DNA from: Streptomyces ruber
GTDB lineage: Bacteria > Actinomycetota > Actinomycetes > Streptomycetales > Streptomycetaceae
Length of the DNA: 64,000 bases
NCBI RefSeq assembly: GCF_014648075.1
Contig: NZ_BMQK01000006.1
Span: 207,956 to 271,955, forward strand
Reading direction: 5' to 3'
The notes beneath the pieces were generated by a model, which was given only the letters and a program-made list of their open reading frames with translations, was not told the DNA's origin and did no database searches. Position numbers and translations under genes: made by a program. Of the stretch, positions 9,371-19,060 are shown in pieces (the stretch's first letter is position 1; every line of letters starts with the position of its first letter).

Positions 9371-12300
9371 ACGCCCACCTCCCCCAGGCGGAGCCGGAGT
9401 TCGCCGGCCGGGTCGCCCTCGTCACCGGCGGCGCCGGCAGCGTGGGCAGGATCATCGTGGAGCGGCTCGCCGAGCGCGGTGCCACGGTGCTGCTGAACTG
9501 CTTCCACTCCTACGACGCGGCCAAGGAGCAGGCGCGCGAACTGACCGGACGGGGCCTGGACGTACGGGTGATCCGGGCCTCGGTGGCCCGGCCCGCGCAG
9601 GTCGAGCGGATGTTCGCGGAGATCGGCGAGACGTACGGCCGGCTCGACGTCCTGGTGAACAACGCGGCGGCGGGCTCCTTCGTGCCGTTCGACGAGATCA
9701 CCGAGGACCTGCTCGACCGGACGTACGCCACCAACGTCAAGGGCCCCCTGTGGTGCGCCCGGTACGCCCGCCCGCTGCTCGCCCGGGCCGCCGGGAAGGG
9801 CGGTGCGGTGGTCAACGTCTCCTCCCTGGGCTCGGTCACCACTCCGGCCAACTACCTGCCGGTGGGTGTCTCCAAGGCCGCGCTGGAGTCGCTGACCCGC
9901 TATCTCGCGGCGGAGCTCGCCGGGGACCGGATCCGGGTGAACGCCGCGTCGTGCGGGCTGATCGACAACCCGGTGGGCCAGATGTTCCCCGCCTTCGACG
10001 ACGTCCGGTCCAACACGGTCGCGGCCACGCCGCTCGCCCGCCTCGGGCGTCCGGAGGACCTCGCCGAGGTGGTGCTCTTCCTCGGCTCGGAGCGCTCCGG
10101 CTGGGTCACGGGACAGACGGTCCTGGCGGACGGCGGCCTGACCCTGCTGCGCTCGGCGATGTCCCCGACACCGGAGCCGGCCCCGGCGCCGGAACCCCGG
10201 GCGGCCGAGGCCCATGTCCCCGGCGCCGGCGATGCCGACGCCACCGACGCCACCGACGACCCCGTGGCCATCGTCGGCATGGGTCTCGCCGTCCCGGGCG
10301 CCTCCTCCCCCGAGGAGTTCTGGCGGCTGCTGCTGGAGGGCGGCGAACTGTTCGTGGAGGCACCCGCCGACCGGTGGGACATCGCCCGCTTCCACGACGA
10401 GGATCGCGGCGCCCCGGACAAGACGTACCAGCGCCGCTCCGGGTTCATCACGTCCTTCCGGCCGCACGAGCGGCTGCGCGAGGAGGGGCTGGCCGACGCC
10501 GGGCTCGACCACACCACGCTGTGGCTGCGGCACAGCCTGCACCAGGCGCTGGAGGGCGTGCGCAGGGAGGCCGGCGACCGTTTCTCCTTCTGCGTCGGCT
10601 ACACGCCCGACGGCAGCCAGCACCTGGAGGAGGCCTTCGTCCTGCGCGACGCGCTGGACACGCTGGCCGAGGACGGCGACGACGCGGTCGAGGGGCCGCT
10701 CGGGCGGGCGCTGCGGCGCCGGTTCCACCGCGGTGACGACCCGTCGGGCGGGTACCTGCCGCACCGCGTCGGCCAGGACGCCATGCGGGGCGTCCTGCCG
10801 TCCGGCACTCGCCTGCACATGGTCGACACGGCCTGCTCCAGCTCCCTGTACGCGATGGACCTCGGGGTCCGCGACCTGCTGTCGGGGCGGAGCGACATCG
10901 CGGTGTGCGGCGGCTCGTTCGCCCTCGCGCCGAGCGGTTCGGTGCTGTTCGCCAAGCTCAACGGCCTGTCGGCGGGCGGGGCGGTGCGCGCGCTGGACGC
11001 CGGGGCGGACGGGGCGCTGTTCTCCGACGGCGCCGGTCTCGTCGTACTGAAGCGGCTGTCGCGGGCCCGTGCCGACGGCGACCAGGTCCTCGGCCTGCTG
11101 TCGGCGATCGGGCTGTCGGCCGACGGCCGGGGCAAGGCGATCTACGCCCCGGCACCCGCCGGTCAGGAGCTCGCCGTGGAGCGCGCCCTGGAGCGCGGCG
11201 GGTTCGGGGCGGACGAGGTGGACTGGATCGTCGCGCACGCGACCGGCACCCCGGCCGGCGACGAGGCGGAGTTCACCGGGCTGCACGCGCGCTACGCGGG
11301 CACCGGCACCCGGCCCACGTACGTCACCTCCAACAAGTCCCTCGTGGGGCACAGCGGCTGGGCCGCGGGCGTGGTCTCCGTGATCCACGCGCTGCTCGCC
11401 CTGCGGCACGGCACGATCCCGGCCCAGTACCGCTTCGAGCGGCTGCCGGACGCGCTGGCCGGGCTGTCGGACGGCCTCCGCGTGCCGGAGGAGCCGGTGC
11501 CGTGGCCGGCCAGGGCCGACCGGCCGCGGCGCGTGGCGGTCTCCGGGTTCGGCTTCGGCGGCACGAACGCGCACCTGATCCTCTCCGAGGACCACCGGGC
11601 CACGGCCCGCTCCGGGGCACCGCTCGCGCTCCCCTCCCCCGTCGACGAGGACCTGGTGGTGGTCGGCTGGTCGTCCCGGCTGCCCGGCGACCCGGACGCC
11701 GGCGCGGTCGCCGCGTGGGCGGCGGGCGAAGGGCCCGGGCCCGAGCCGTCGTTCGGGGCCGTCTATCCCGTTCCGCCGTTCCAGGAGCTGCGGATGCCGC
11801 CCCCGACGGCCCGCACCACGGACCGCACCCAGCTCATGCTGGTCCACTGCATGCAGCGACTGGACGAGCGGGTACGGGAGTTCTGCCTGCGCCACAGGAA
11901 GACCGCGGGTGTCGTCGTCGGACACACCGGCGCGACCCGCAACGCCCTGCTGTACAAGACCCGCGCGTACCTGGACGAGATCGCCGACGCCGTGGACGGT
12001 GCCGAGGAGCCCGCCGTCACGGCGAAGTTCCTGCAGCGCCTCGGGGAGCGGGCCACCGGCATGATCGCCGCGCCGACCGAGGACTCGTTCCCGGGCGAGA
12101 TGCCGAACGTCATCGCCGCCCGGCTGTCCAACTACTTCGACCTGCGCGGCCTGAGCCTCACCGTCGACGCGGGCGAGGCCTCGTTCCTGGAGGCCCTCTC
12201 CGTGGCCGGGCTGTACCTCGGCTTCAAGGAGATCGACGTGGCGCTGGTCGCCGGGGTGAACGGCACGGCGCTGCCCGGCTGGAACGACAGCGGCGGACGC

Positions 12301-12435
12301 CCCGCCGCCGAGGGCGCCTTCCTCTTCGCGGTGACCCGGCGCTCCCTCGCCGAGGAGGCCGGTCTCCCCGTCCTGGCCGTCATGGAGAGCGCCGCCACGG
12401 GGAGCGCCGCCACGGAGAGGAGCGTGCCCGCATGA
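9367..12435 (+). CDS. Enoyl-reductase (FabL-like SDR)-KS-CLF fusion, PfaC-like
   Basis: A 1022-residue protein. Residues 1-265 form an SDR with TGGAGSVG and NNAAAG; its catalytic pair is Tyr163-x6-Lys170 (YLPVGVSK), the spacing of FabI/FabL enoyl reductases and not FabG. Residues about 295-745 are a KS with DTACSS (Cys490), HATGTP and NKSLVGHSG. Residues about 755-1005 are a second, shortened KS-like domain in which the nucleophile position reads DAGEAS (Glu937), as expected of a chain-length factor. KS-CLF is the PfaC arrangement; the fused SDR would replace the flavin enoyl reductase PfaD, which is not seen here. ATGA overlaps join it to both neighbours. Reductase specificity is inferred from motif spacing. 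Confidence 0.88.
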   Translation: MNAHLPQAEPEFAGRVALVTGGAGSVGRIIVERLAERGATVLLNCFHSYDAAKEQARELTGRGLDVRVIRASVARPAQVERMFAEIGETYGRLDVLVNNAAAGSFVPFDEITEDLLDRTYATNVKGPLWCARYARPLLARAAGKGGAVVNVSSLGSVTTPANYLPVGVSKAALESLTRYLAAELAGDRIRVNAASCGLIDNPVGQMFPAFDDVRSNTVAATPLARLGRPEDLAEVVLFLGSERSGWVTGQTVLADGGLTLLRSAMSPTPEPAPAPEPRAAEAHVPGAGDADATDATDDPVAIVGMGLAVPGASSPEEFWRLLLEGGELFVEAPADRWDIARFHDEDRGAPDKTYQRRSGFITSFRPHERLREEGLADAGLDHTTLWLRHSLHQALEGVRREAGDRFSFCVGYTPDGSQHLEEAFVLRDALDTLAEDGDDAVEGPLGRALRRRFHRGDDPSGGYLPHRVGQDAMRGVLPSGTRLHMVDTACSSSLYAMDLGVRDLLSGRSDIAVCGGSFALAPSGSVLFAKLNGLSAGGAVRALDAGADGALFSDGAGLVVLKRLSRARADGDQVLGLLSAIGLSADGRGKAIYAPAPAGQELAVERALERGGFGADEVDWIVAHATGTPAGDEAEFTGLHARYAGTGTRPTYVTSNKSLVGHSGWAAGVVSVIHALLALRHGTIPAQYRFERLPDALAGLSDGLRVPEEPVPWPARADRPRRVAVSGFGFGGTNAHLILSEDHRATARSGAPLALPSPVDEDLVVVGWSSRLPGDPDAGAVAAWAAGEGPGPEPSFGAVYPVPPFQELRMPPPTARTTDRTQLMLVHCMQRLDERVREFCLRHRKTAGVVVGHTGATRNALLYKTRAYLDEIADAVDGAEEPAVTAKFLQRLGERATGMIAAPTEDSFPGEMPNVIAARLSNYFDLRGLSLTVDAGEASFLEALSVAGLYLGFKEIDVALVAGVNGTALPGWNDSGGRPAAEGAFLFAVTRRSLAEEAGLPVLAVMESAATGSAATERSVPA

Positions 12436-15185
12436 CCGTCGTCCCGCCCCGGGGCACCACCCTGCTGGGCGCCGAGGGCGCCCGCGAACTGATCGCCTTC
12501 CTGACCGGTCCGGACGGCGCGGCGGACGTCGCCGTGCTGGAACGGGCCAGGGAACCGGAGGGCCCGGTGCAGCGGATCGTGTTCCGCCGACCCGGCCCCG
12601 GGCCGCAGCCAATTCCCGCTCCCGGACCGGAACCGGCCCCCGAGCCCCGCCTCCTCGACCGCCACGTCCTCCGCCTCGTCCCGGCCCCCGTCCCGGCGCG
12701 CCCCTCCGGTCCGGCACCGGACCTCTTCCCGCCCGGTACGGCCCTGTTGACCAACACGTCCGACCAGGTGCCCGGCGCCGAACCGCTCCCCCTGGGCGAC
12801 ACCTCCGGCGACACCCTCGAGGAGACCGTCGAGCGGGTCCGCCCGCGTCACATCCGGGTCCTGGTCGACCTGCGCGCCGAGGACGCGGTGCCCTCCGAGG
12901 CGCTGCTCGGCCTGCACGACGCGATGTTCCGTACCGCGAAGGCGTGCGTGTCGCTGCCGTCGCGTCCGGAGTCGTTCGTCGTGGTCGTCCTCGGCGGCGT
13001 GAGCGCGACTCGCGTCCCGCACGCGTGCGCGGGGCTGTTCACCGGCTTCGCCAAGAGCCTGGCGCTGGAGTGGGCGGACACCTCGGTCCTCGCCGTGGTG
13101 CACGAGGCCGGCGACCTGGCCACGGCCGCGCCGGACGCCGCCCGCGAGACGGTGACCGAGCAGTTCCTGCCGGTCGTCTACCACGCGGGCGGCACCCGGC
13201 TGCTGTGGCAGGCATCCGTCGAGCCCGGCGCGCCCGGTGAACCGGCGGGACCGCGGACGCGCACCGGGGCGTACACCGTCGTCGCGGCCGGCGGCGCCCG
13301 CGGCATCGGTGCCGAGCTGCTGCGCGCGCTGGCCCGGCGCGACCGGCCGCGTCTGCACGTCATCGGCTCCACCCGGCTCGACGCCGAGGAGGCCGACGCG
13401 CGCCTGGCGCGCAAGGACTTCATCCGGGCGCGCACCACCGGCCCGGAGCGGATGACCGTGCGCGAGGCGAACATGGCGTACGACCGGCTGGGCGCCGCCC
13501 GGGAGATCCGCGCGAACCTGGACGCGCTGCGTGCCCTGTGCGGTGCGGACCGGGTCACGTACCACGCGTGCGACCTGCGCGACCGGGACGCCGTCCGGGC
13601 CGTGGTGGACCGGATCACGGAGGCGGACGGCACCGTCGACCTGCTGCTGAACATCGCCGGTACGAACCGCGCCGGGTCGGTGGACCAGAAGCGGCTGAAG
13701 GACTTCCGTACCGTCCGTGATCTGAAGGTGCGCTCGTACGCCCACCTCAAGGCGGCGTTCGGTGCCCGGCAGCCGCGCCGGTGGTGCAACTTCGGGTCGT
13801 TCGTCGGGTTCACGGGCCAGACGGGCGAGACCGACTACGGCGCCGCGAACGACTACTTCAACACCGCCGCGCTGCACCACTCCGCGCACGGCGCGCGGGA
13901 GTTCACGCTCGGCTGGACCCTGTGGCGGGACGTCGGCCTCGGTGCGACGCCGCTGATGCGGACGTTCCTCGCCAAGAGCGCCCGGTTCACCGCCATGCCC
14001 ACGGCGGAGGGCGTGGACCACTTCCTGCACGAGCTCGACCAGGCGGAACAGCCCCCGGTCACCGTCTTCTTCGGCGCCGCCGAGCGCGCCGCCATCGAGG
14101 CCGCGGCCCCGGGCTACCTGGACTTCTGCCGCACGGCCGACGGGGTTCGGGCTCCGGCTCCCGCTCCGGGACCCGTCGCCCCCCGCCTCCCCTCCTTCTA
14201 CGTCGACGACATCGTCGACCGCGCCCCGGGACGGCTCACCGTCGTCCGTACCTTCGGCCGGGAGCGCGACGGCTACCTCCACGAGCACGTCGTCAACGGC
14301 TACCCCACGCTGCCCGGCACGTTCGTGCCCGAGCTGGCCGCCGAGGCCGCCCTGCACCTCGTACCGGGCCGGGTGCCGGCCGTGATCGAGGACGTGCGCC
14401 TGGAGTCGTTCCTGCGCGTGTACCGGCCGGACCGCGCCGAGACGAAACGTGTCAGGGCCCGGCTGGTGCACGAGGGACCCCGGGAGTCGGTCGTCGACGT
14501 CGAGGTGAGCGGCGACGTGCTCGCGCCGGACGGGCGGCTGCTGGTGAAGGACCGCCGCCACTTCACCGCGCGGGTCCGGCTGCGCGACGAACCGGTCGCC
14601 GCGCCGCGCTGGGAGCACTGGGACGACCAGGGCGCCGAGCCGCTGGCCGACCCGTACCACGTGCCCAACCCGGCCGTACTGCTCAGCGGTGTCTTCGTGT
14701 CCACCGCCGCGACCCGTACGCACCCCAGCGGCCGGCGCGCCCGCTACGCGCCCGACCAGCCCGGCATCGAGCGCTGGTTCCCCGGCCTCGTCGTGCCGTC
14801 CGTGCTGCTGGACGGGCTGGCCCGGGTGTGCGTCCTGGACCGGCTGGAGCTGCCCGGTCACGGCGGTGACTGGACCCCCCTCGCCGTGCCGCGCACGATC
14901 CGCCGCATCGACCTGTACGGCGGCCACACCGACGCCTCGCTCGCCGCCGCCGGCACGCGCGTGGAGCTGTACTCGCTGCCCTCGCGCCTGGACCTGGAGA
15001 GCACGGACGGCAACCGGGCCGTCGCGGTCACCGCCGGCGGGGACGTGGTGCTCCAGATCAAGGACATGACCGGGGTCGTGCTCGGCCACGTGAACCAGAC
15101 CACCGGCGCGTACCGCGAACGCGACCGCGCCGCCGCGTACGCCCGGACGACGACGGAGACGACGGAGACGCCCGATGAGCCGTGA
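12432..15185 (+). CDS. Ketoreductase-dehydratase megasynthase subunit
   Basis: A 917-residue protein. After a poorly conserved N-terminal half-Rossmann region, a KR carries GGARGIG (about residue 288), the serine in FGSF (Ser456) and the tyrosine in DYGAANDYFN (Tyr469). From about 600 to 885 there is a double-hotdog dehydratase with HEHVVNGYPTLPG (His619 as candidate catalytic His). The KR-DH order matches the C-terminal half of PfaA, here a separate polypeptide. The ATG at 12432 overlaps the preceding stop (ATGA), and the 3' end overlaps the P450 gene by 11 bp, so translation is coupled. A Thr-rich tail ends the protein. Confidence 0.88.
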   Translation: MTVVPPRGTTLLGAEGARELIAFLTGPDGAADVAVLERAREPEGPVQRIVFRRPGPGPQPIPAPGPEPAPEPRLLDRHVLRLVPAPVPARPSGPAPDLFPPGTALLTNTSDQVPGAEPLPLGDTSGDTLEETVERVRPRHIRVLVDLRAEDAVPSEALLGLHDAMFRTAKACVSLPSRPESFVVVVLGGVSATRVPHACAGLFTGFAKSLALEWADTSVLAVVHEAGDLATAAPDAARETVTEQFLPVVYHAGGTRLLWQASVEPGAPGEPAGPRTRTGAYTVVAAGGARGIGAELLRALARRDRPRLHVIGSTRLDAEEADARLARKDFIRARTTGPERMTVREANMAYDRLGAAREIRANLDALRALCGADRVTYHACDLRDRDAVRAVVDRITEADGTVDLLLNIAGTNRAGSVDQKRLKDFRTVRDLKVRSYAHLKAAFGARQPRRWCNFGSFVGFTGQTGETDYGAANDYFNTAALHHSAHGAREFTLGWTLWRDVGLGATPLMRTFLAKSARFTAMPTAEGVDHFLHELDQAEQPPVTVFFGAAERAAIEAAAPGYLDFCRTADGVRAPAPAPGPVAPRLPSFYVDDIVDRAPGRLTVVRTFGRERDGYLHEHVVNGYPTLPGTFVPELAAEAALHLVPGRVPAVIEDVRLESFLRVYRPDRAETKRVRARLVHEGPRESVVDVEVSGDVLAPDGRLLVKDRRHFTARVRLRDEPVAAPRWEHWDDQGAEPLADPYHVPNPAVLLSGVFVSTAATRTHPSGRRARYAPDQPGIERWFPGLVVPSVLLDGLARVCVLDRLELPGHGGDWTPLAVPRTIRRIDLYGGHTDASLAAAGTRVELYSLPSRLDLESTDGNRAVAVTAGGDVVLQIKDMTGVVLGHVNQTTGAYRERDRAAAYARTTTETTETPDEP

Positions 15186-16560
15186 GGACACCCCCCGCTG
15201 CCCCGTGACGGGCGCCACCGCCGCGCAGGCGCCGGAACCGGACGGCCCCACCGGGCTGCCGCTGGCCTGGCCGGTGGTCGGCTCCACCGTCCTGTACGCC
15301 GCCGACCCGCCCGGCTTCGTCAGGCGCGTCCAGCGCGAGCACGGCACCGTGGTGAGGCTGCCGATAATCCCGCACAACCCGACCGTGCAGATCACGGACC
15401 CGGAGGGCATCCGGCGCGTCCTCCAGGGCAACGCCGACAACTACGCCCGCGGCGCCTACTACAAGGCGTTCGAACTCTTCATGGGGAACGGGCTGCTGAC
15501 CCTGGACGACGCCGACTGGCGCGCGCACCGCAAGGTCGTGAACCCGGCCTTCACCCCGGGCGCGGTCGCCGCGCGCGCCGAGGAGACCGACGCGGCCGTG
15601 GCGGACCTGGTCGGCCGGTGGGCGGAACACGCCCGCGCAGGACGCCCGTTCGACCTCTACGCCGAGTCGATGAGGCTCACCTGCCGGGTCATCGGGCACG
15701 CCCTGGTGGGCCGGGACCTCTCGCAGGAGGGCGAGGAGTTCGCGGAGGCGCTGTCCGTCGCCCTGGAGGCGATCTTCAAGGAGGTCGGCTCGCTGGAGAA
15801 GATGGTCCCGTCGTTCGTCCCGACCCCCTACCGGCGGCGGGTGAACCGCGCCCGGCGCACCCTGGAGCGCGTCATCGCCCGGGCCTCGCGCGACGCCGAC
15901 GAGGGCATCGGTGAAGTGGCCACCCTCATCCGGCGGTCGGACCTGCCCGCGGACGCCTTCCGGTCGGACCTGGTGACGCTGATGCTCGCGGGTGTGGAGA
16001 CCACGGCACTGGCCCTGGCCTGGACGCTGTACGAGACCGCGACCCACCCGGAGGTGCGGGTGCGGTTGGAGGAGGAGGCGGACCGGGTGCTCGGCGGGCG
16101 CCTGCCGGGCGCGGCCGACCTCGACGGCCTGACGTACACCGGCATGGCCGTCGACGAGGCGCTGCGCATGCACCCGCCGGTGTGGCAGTTCCCGCGGCAG
16201 ACGATCGAGGACGACGTCGTGGCGGGCAGACGCGTCCCGGCGGACACCCCGGTGCTCGTCTCCGTGTACGGCGCCCACTACAACCCGGAGCAGTGGGAGG
16301 ACCCGGAACGCTACGACCCCGAGCGGTTCCGGCCGGGCGGCACTCCGTCGCGGGACCGGAACGCGTACGTGCCGTTCGGCGGCGGGCGGCGCCAGTGCAT
16401 CGGCAAGAAGACGGGGCTCGCGCTGCTGCGCCAGACGGTGGCCGCGGTGCACGGCCGGTTCCGGCTGACCGTGACCGGCGGCGCGCCCCGCTCCGGCGCG
16501 TACATCACGCTCTTCCCCAAGGGCGGCATCGAGGTGACGGCCGAGGAGCGCCGACGATGA
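15175..16560 (+). CDS. Cytochrome P450
   Basis: A 461-residue soluble bacterial P450. It has the I-helix motif AGVETTA, an ExxR-type EALR motif, the PERF motif (DPERFRPGG) and the heme loop FGGGRRQCIGKK (Cys408). The overall look is close to fatty-acid hydroxylase-type P450s, with long gaps typical of CYP4/CYP102-like sequences. It lies inside the synthase operon with 11-bp and 4-bp overlaps, so it is produced together with the synthase. Likely substrate: the ACP-bound or released acyl chain (inference). No ferredoxin or reductase partner is adjacent; the Fe-S reductase remnant at 52.3 kb is unrelated and broken. Confidence 0.92.
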   Translation: MSREDTPRCPVTGATAAQAPEPDGPTGLPLAWPVVGSTVLYAADPPGFVRRVQREHGTVVRLPIIPHNPTVQITDPEGIRRVLQGNADNYARGAYYKAFELFMGNGLLTLDDADWRAHRKVVNPAFTPGAVAARAEETDAAVADLVGRWAEHARAGRPFDLYAESMRLTCRVIGHALVGRDLSQEGEEFAEALSVALEAIFKEVGSLEKMVPSFVPTPYRRRVNRARRTLERVIARASRDADEGIGEVATLIRRSDLPADAFRSDLVTLMLAGVETTALALAWTLYETATHPEVRVRLEEEADRVLGGRLPGAADLDGLTYTGMAVDEALRMHPPVWQFPRQTIEDDVVAGRRVPADTPVLVSVYGAHYNPEQWEDPERYDPERFRPGGTPSRDRNAYVPFGGGRRQCIGKKTGLALLRQTVAAVHGRFRLTVTGGAPRSGAYITLFPKGGIEVTAEERRR

Positions 16561-19040
16561 CCCTCGCACCGGCCGGACCCCCGGCCCCCGCCCCCGCCGC
16601 GCCGAGCACGCCCGCCGGGCACCGGTGGCCCGCCCTGCGCCCCCATCTGTCCTCCTTCGACCCCGACGCCTTCGTGCGGCCCGTCGGCCGGTTCGTCTGG
16701 GAGCCCGTCGAGGTCCCGTCCCCCGGTCCCGGTCCGCAGGACCCCGCCCCGCTGGCCGGGCGCGCGCTGCTCCTCGTCGGGGAGGACGCCGCCCTGGCCG
16801 GCGCCGTCGGCGCGGCCCTGGAGCGGCGCGGGGCGCGCGTCGTGCCGTACACGCCCGGTACGGAGCTGCGCGCGGACGGCTGGGACGGCATCGTCGACCT
16901 GAACGTGGCCGGCACGACGTACGAGCCGGGCGACACCAACTGGCGCCCGGCGCTCGTCCGCACCACCGAGGCCGTGCGGGGCGCGTACGCCCGCTGGGCC
17001 GCCGAGCCGCGCTTCGGGCGGCACGTGTACCTCGCCGTCACCCACCTCGGCGGGCTCGGCGGGTACGGCGACGGGGCGGTGCCGCAGCCGCTCGGCGGCA
17101 TCTGGGCCGGGCTCGCCAAGTGCCTGCCGCGTGAACTCCCCACGACCGGCGTCGTCGTCGTGGACGTCGACCGGGCCGAGCCCGAGGTGATCGCCGAGGC
17201 GGTGGCCCGCGAGTACCCGCGGCCCGGGCACTTCGAGGTCTGTTACCGCGCCGGGCGGCGCCATGTGCTCGCGGGGCGGCCCGCCGCGGACACCCCGCCG
17301 CCCGGCGGGACGCCGCCCGGCCCGGAGGACACCGTCCTGATCACGGGCGGCGCGCGCGGTGTCGGCTTCGCGGCGGCGCGCGCCTTCGCCGGTACGTTCG
17401 GCTGCCGGGTGGTGGTGACGGGCCGGGGCGAGCGCCCGGTGCCGGACGGGAGCAGCGGGCTGGACGACGCGGAGTTCGCCGGCTGGCGCCGCGCCCGGCT
17501 GGCCACCGCCCGGACACCCGCGGACCTCGCCCGGGTGCGCCGCGAGGTGCGCCGCGCGGAGGAGGACCGTACCGTCCTGCGCAATCTCACCGGCGCCGCG
17601 GCCGACGGGCTGCGCATCGACTACCTGCGCTGCGACTGCACCGACCCGGCGCAGGTGGAGCGGGTCTTCGCGGCGCTGGGCGACGGTCCGACGCACGTCG
17701 TGCACAACGCGGGGACCGACGACCCGGCCCGCTTCGACCGCAAGTCCGCCGAGGAGGTGGTACGGACCGTCGACGTCAAGGTCACCGGTTTCGCCAACCT
17801 GGTCACGGCGGTCCTCGCCCGCCCGGAACGCAGGGCCCGGCTGCGGCTGCTCAGCAACGTCGGCTCGCTCGCGGGCCGGATGGGCGGCATGGTCGGGCAG
17901 ATCGACTACGCGGCGGGCAACGAGGCGCTGGCCCGCCTCGGCTTCTGGGCGCGGGACGGCCTGGGGCTGCCCGTGCAGACCCTGTGCTGGCCGACCTGGG
18001 AACGGCTCGGCGTCATCGCCAACTACGCGGCCGCCGTGCGCTACGTGTCGACGCTCGACCCGGCCGAGGGCGCCCGCCGCTGGAGCGCCGAGCTGGCCTC
18101 CGGGCACACCGGCGAGGTGGTCTTCCTGGGCCGGGTCGGCGCCGTCCTCTCCCCCGGCCAGCTGCGCGGCTTCGGCATGCTCACGGGCCATCCCGACCTG
18201 CCCCGGCTGCACGCGCTGGACCACTACCTCGGCGAGGTCGAGGAGTACGCGGTCTTCCGCTCGCTGCGCACCGCGCTGACCCTGCCGGCCGGCCGGCATC
18301 CGTGTCTCGCCGAGTTCCGCGTCGCCGGGGAGCCCGCGGTGCCGGTCGGCGTCGTCCTGGAGTACGCCGTGACCGCGGGCGACTGGGTGGTGCCGGAGGG
18401 CTGGCCGCCGCTGCACCTGCGCGAGGTGCGGGACGTGCGCGTCGACCTGGCGCGGCTGCGGTTCGCGGGCGGCTCGCTCACCCTGCGCCGGGAGGCTCGG
18501 GGCCGGTACCGCGGGGACGAGTGGTGCGTGGACGTCACCGTCCGGGACGGCGCGGGCGCGGAGGTGGCGGCGGCGACGCCGGTGTACGGCGACGTCCCGG
18601 CGGACGGGGTGCCGGACGGCACCGGAACCGGCTCCGGGACCGGGACCGGCACGGGGACCGGCGGCCGTACGCCCGTACGGCGGGCCGGGAGCGGTCTGCT
18701 CGACTGGGCGGGTGTGGTCTTCCCCGAGGGCGCCGGCGCCCCGCCGGACGACCCCGCCGCCGGGATCCCGGTGCCCGCGGCCCTTCCCGCCGACCTGTGG
18801 ACGGTGCCCTTCCCTCCCGAGCCCACGGTCGACCCCGCGGCCGTCGAGGCGCTCGTCCGCGCGGCCGACCGCGGCGCGCCCCGGACCGCCCCGGGCACGT
18901 TCGCCGTACGCCGTCTCGTCCTGGCCCCCGGCGCCCAGCGCGTCGAGCACCTGCGCGCCGTGGCGGGGACGGACCGGTGGACGGGCAGCCGTGAGGGCGT
19001 CACCGTCCTGCTCGCGGAGGGCGTCGGACTGACCGGCTGA
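16557..19040 (+). CDS. Second ketoreductase subunit with a degenerate dehydratase domain
   Basis: An 827-residue protein. An N-terminal structural Rossmann part precedes a catalytic KR with TGGARGVG (about residue 262) and DYAAGNEAL (Tyr451). A hotdog-like region follows (about 555-700), aligned by LAEFRVAGEPAVPVGVV. The position of the DH histidine (His619 in the upstream subunit) is Phe587 and the conserved PG is lost, so this DH is probably structural or dead. A Gly-Thr repeat linker (about 690-705) separates a short C-terminal tail. The ATG at 16557 overlaps the P450 stop (ATGA). It is the last gene of the operon, followed by a strong hairpin. Confidence 0.85.
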   Translation: MTLAPAGPPAPAPAAPSTPAGHRWPALRPHLSSFDPDAFVRPVGRFVWEPVEVPSPGPGPQDPAPLAGRALLLVGEDAALAGAVGAALERRGARVVPYTPGTELRADGWDGIVDLNVAGTTYEPGDTNWRPALVRTTEAVRGAYARWAAEPRFGRHVYLAVTHLGGLGGYGDGAVPQPLGGIWAGLAKCLPRELPTTGVVVVDVDRAEPEVIAEAVAREYPRPGHFEVCYRAGRRHVLAGRPAADTPPPGGTPPGPEDTVLITGGARGVGFAAARAFAGTFGCRVVVTGRGERPVPDGSSGLDDAEFAGWRRARLATARTPADLARVRREVRRAEEDRTVLRNLTGAAADGLRIDYLRCDCTDPAQVERVFAALGDGPTHVVHNAGTDDPARFDRKSAEEVVRTVDVKVTGFANLVTAVLARPERRARLRLLSNVGSLAGRMGGMVGQIDYAAGNEALARLGFWARDGLGLPVQTLCWPTWERLGVIANYAAAVRYVSTLDPAEGARRWSAELASGHTGEVVFLGRVGAVLSPGQLRGFGMLTGHPDLPRLHALDHYLGEVEEYAVFRSLRTALTLPAGRHPCLAEFRVAGEPAVPVGVVLEYAVTAGDWVVPEGWPPLHLREVRDVRVDLARLRFAGGSLTLRREARGRYRGDEWCVDVTVRDGAGAEVAAATPVYGDVPADGVPDGTGTGSGTGTGTGTGGRTPVRRAGSGLLDWAGVVFPEGAGAPPDDPAAGIPVPAALPADLWTVPFPPEPTVDPAAVEALVRAADRGAPRTAPGTFAVRRLVLAPGAQRVEHLRAVAGTDRWTGSREGVTVLLAEGVGLTG

Positions 19041-19060
19041 CGGACCCCGTGCCCTCTCTC

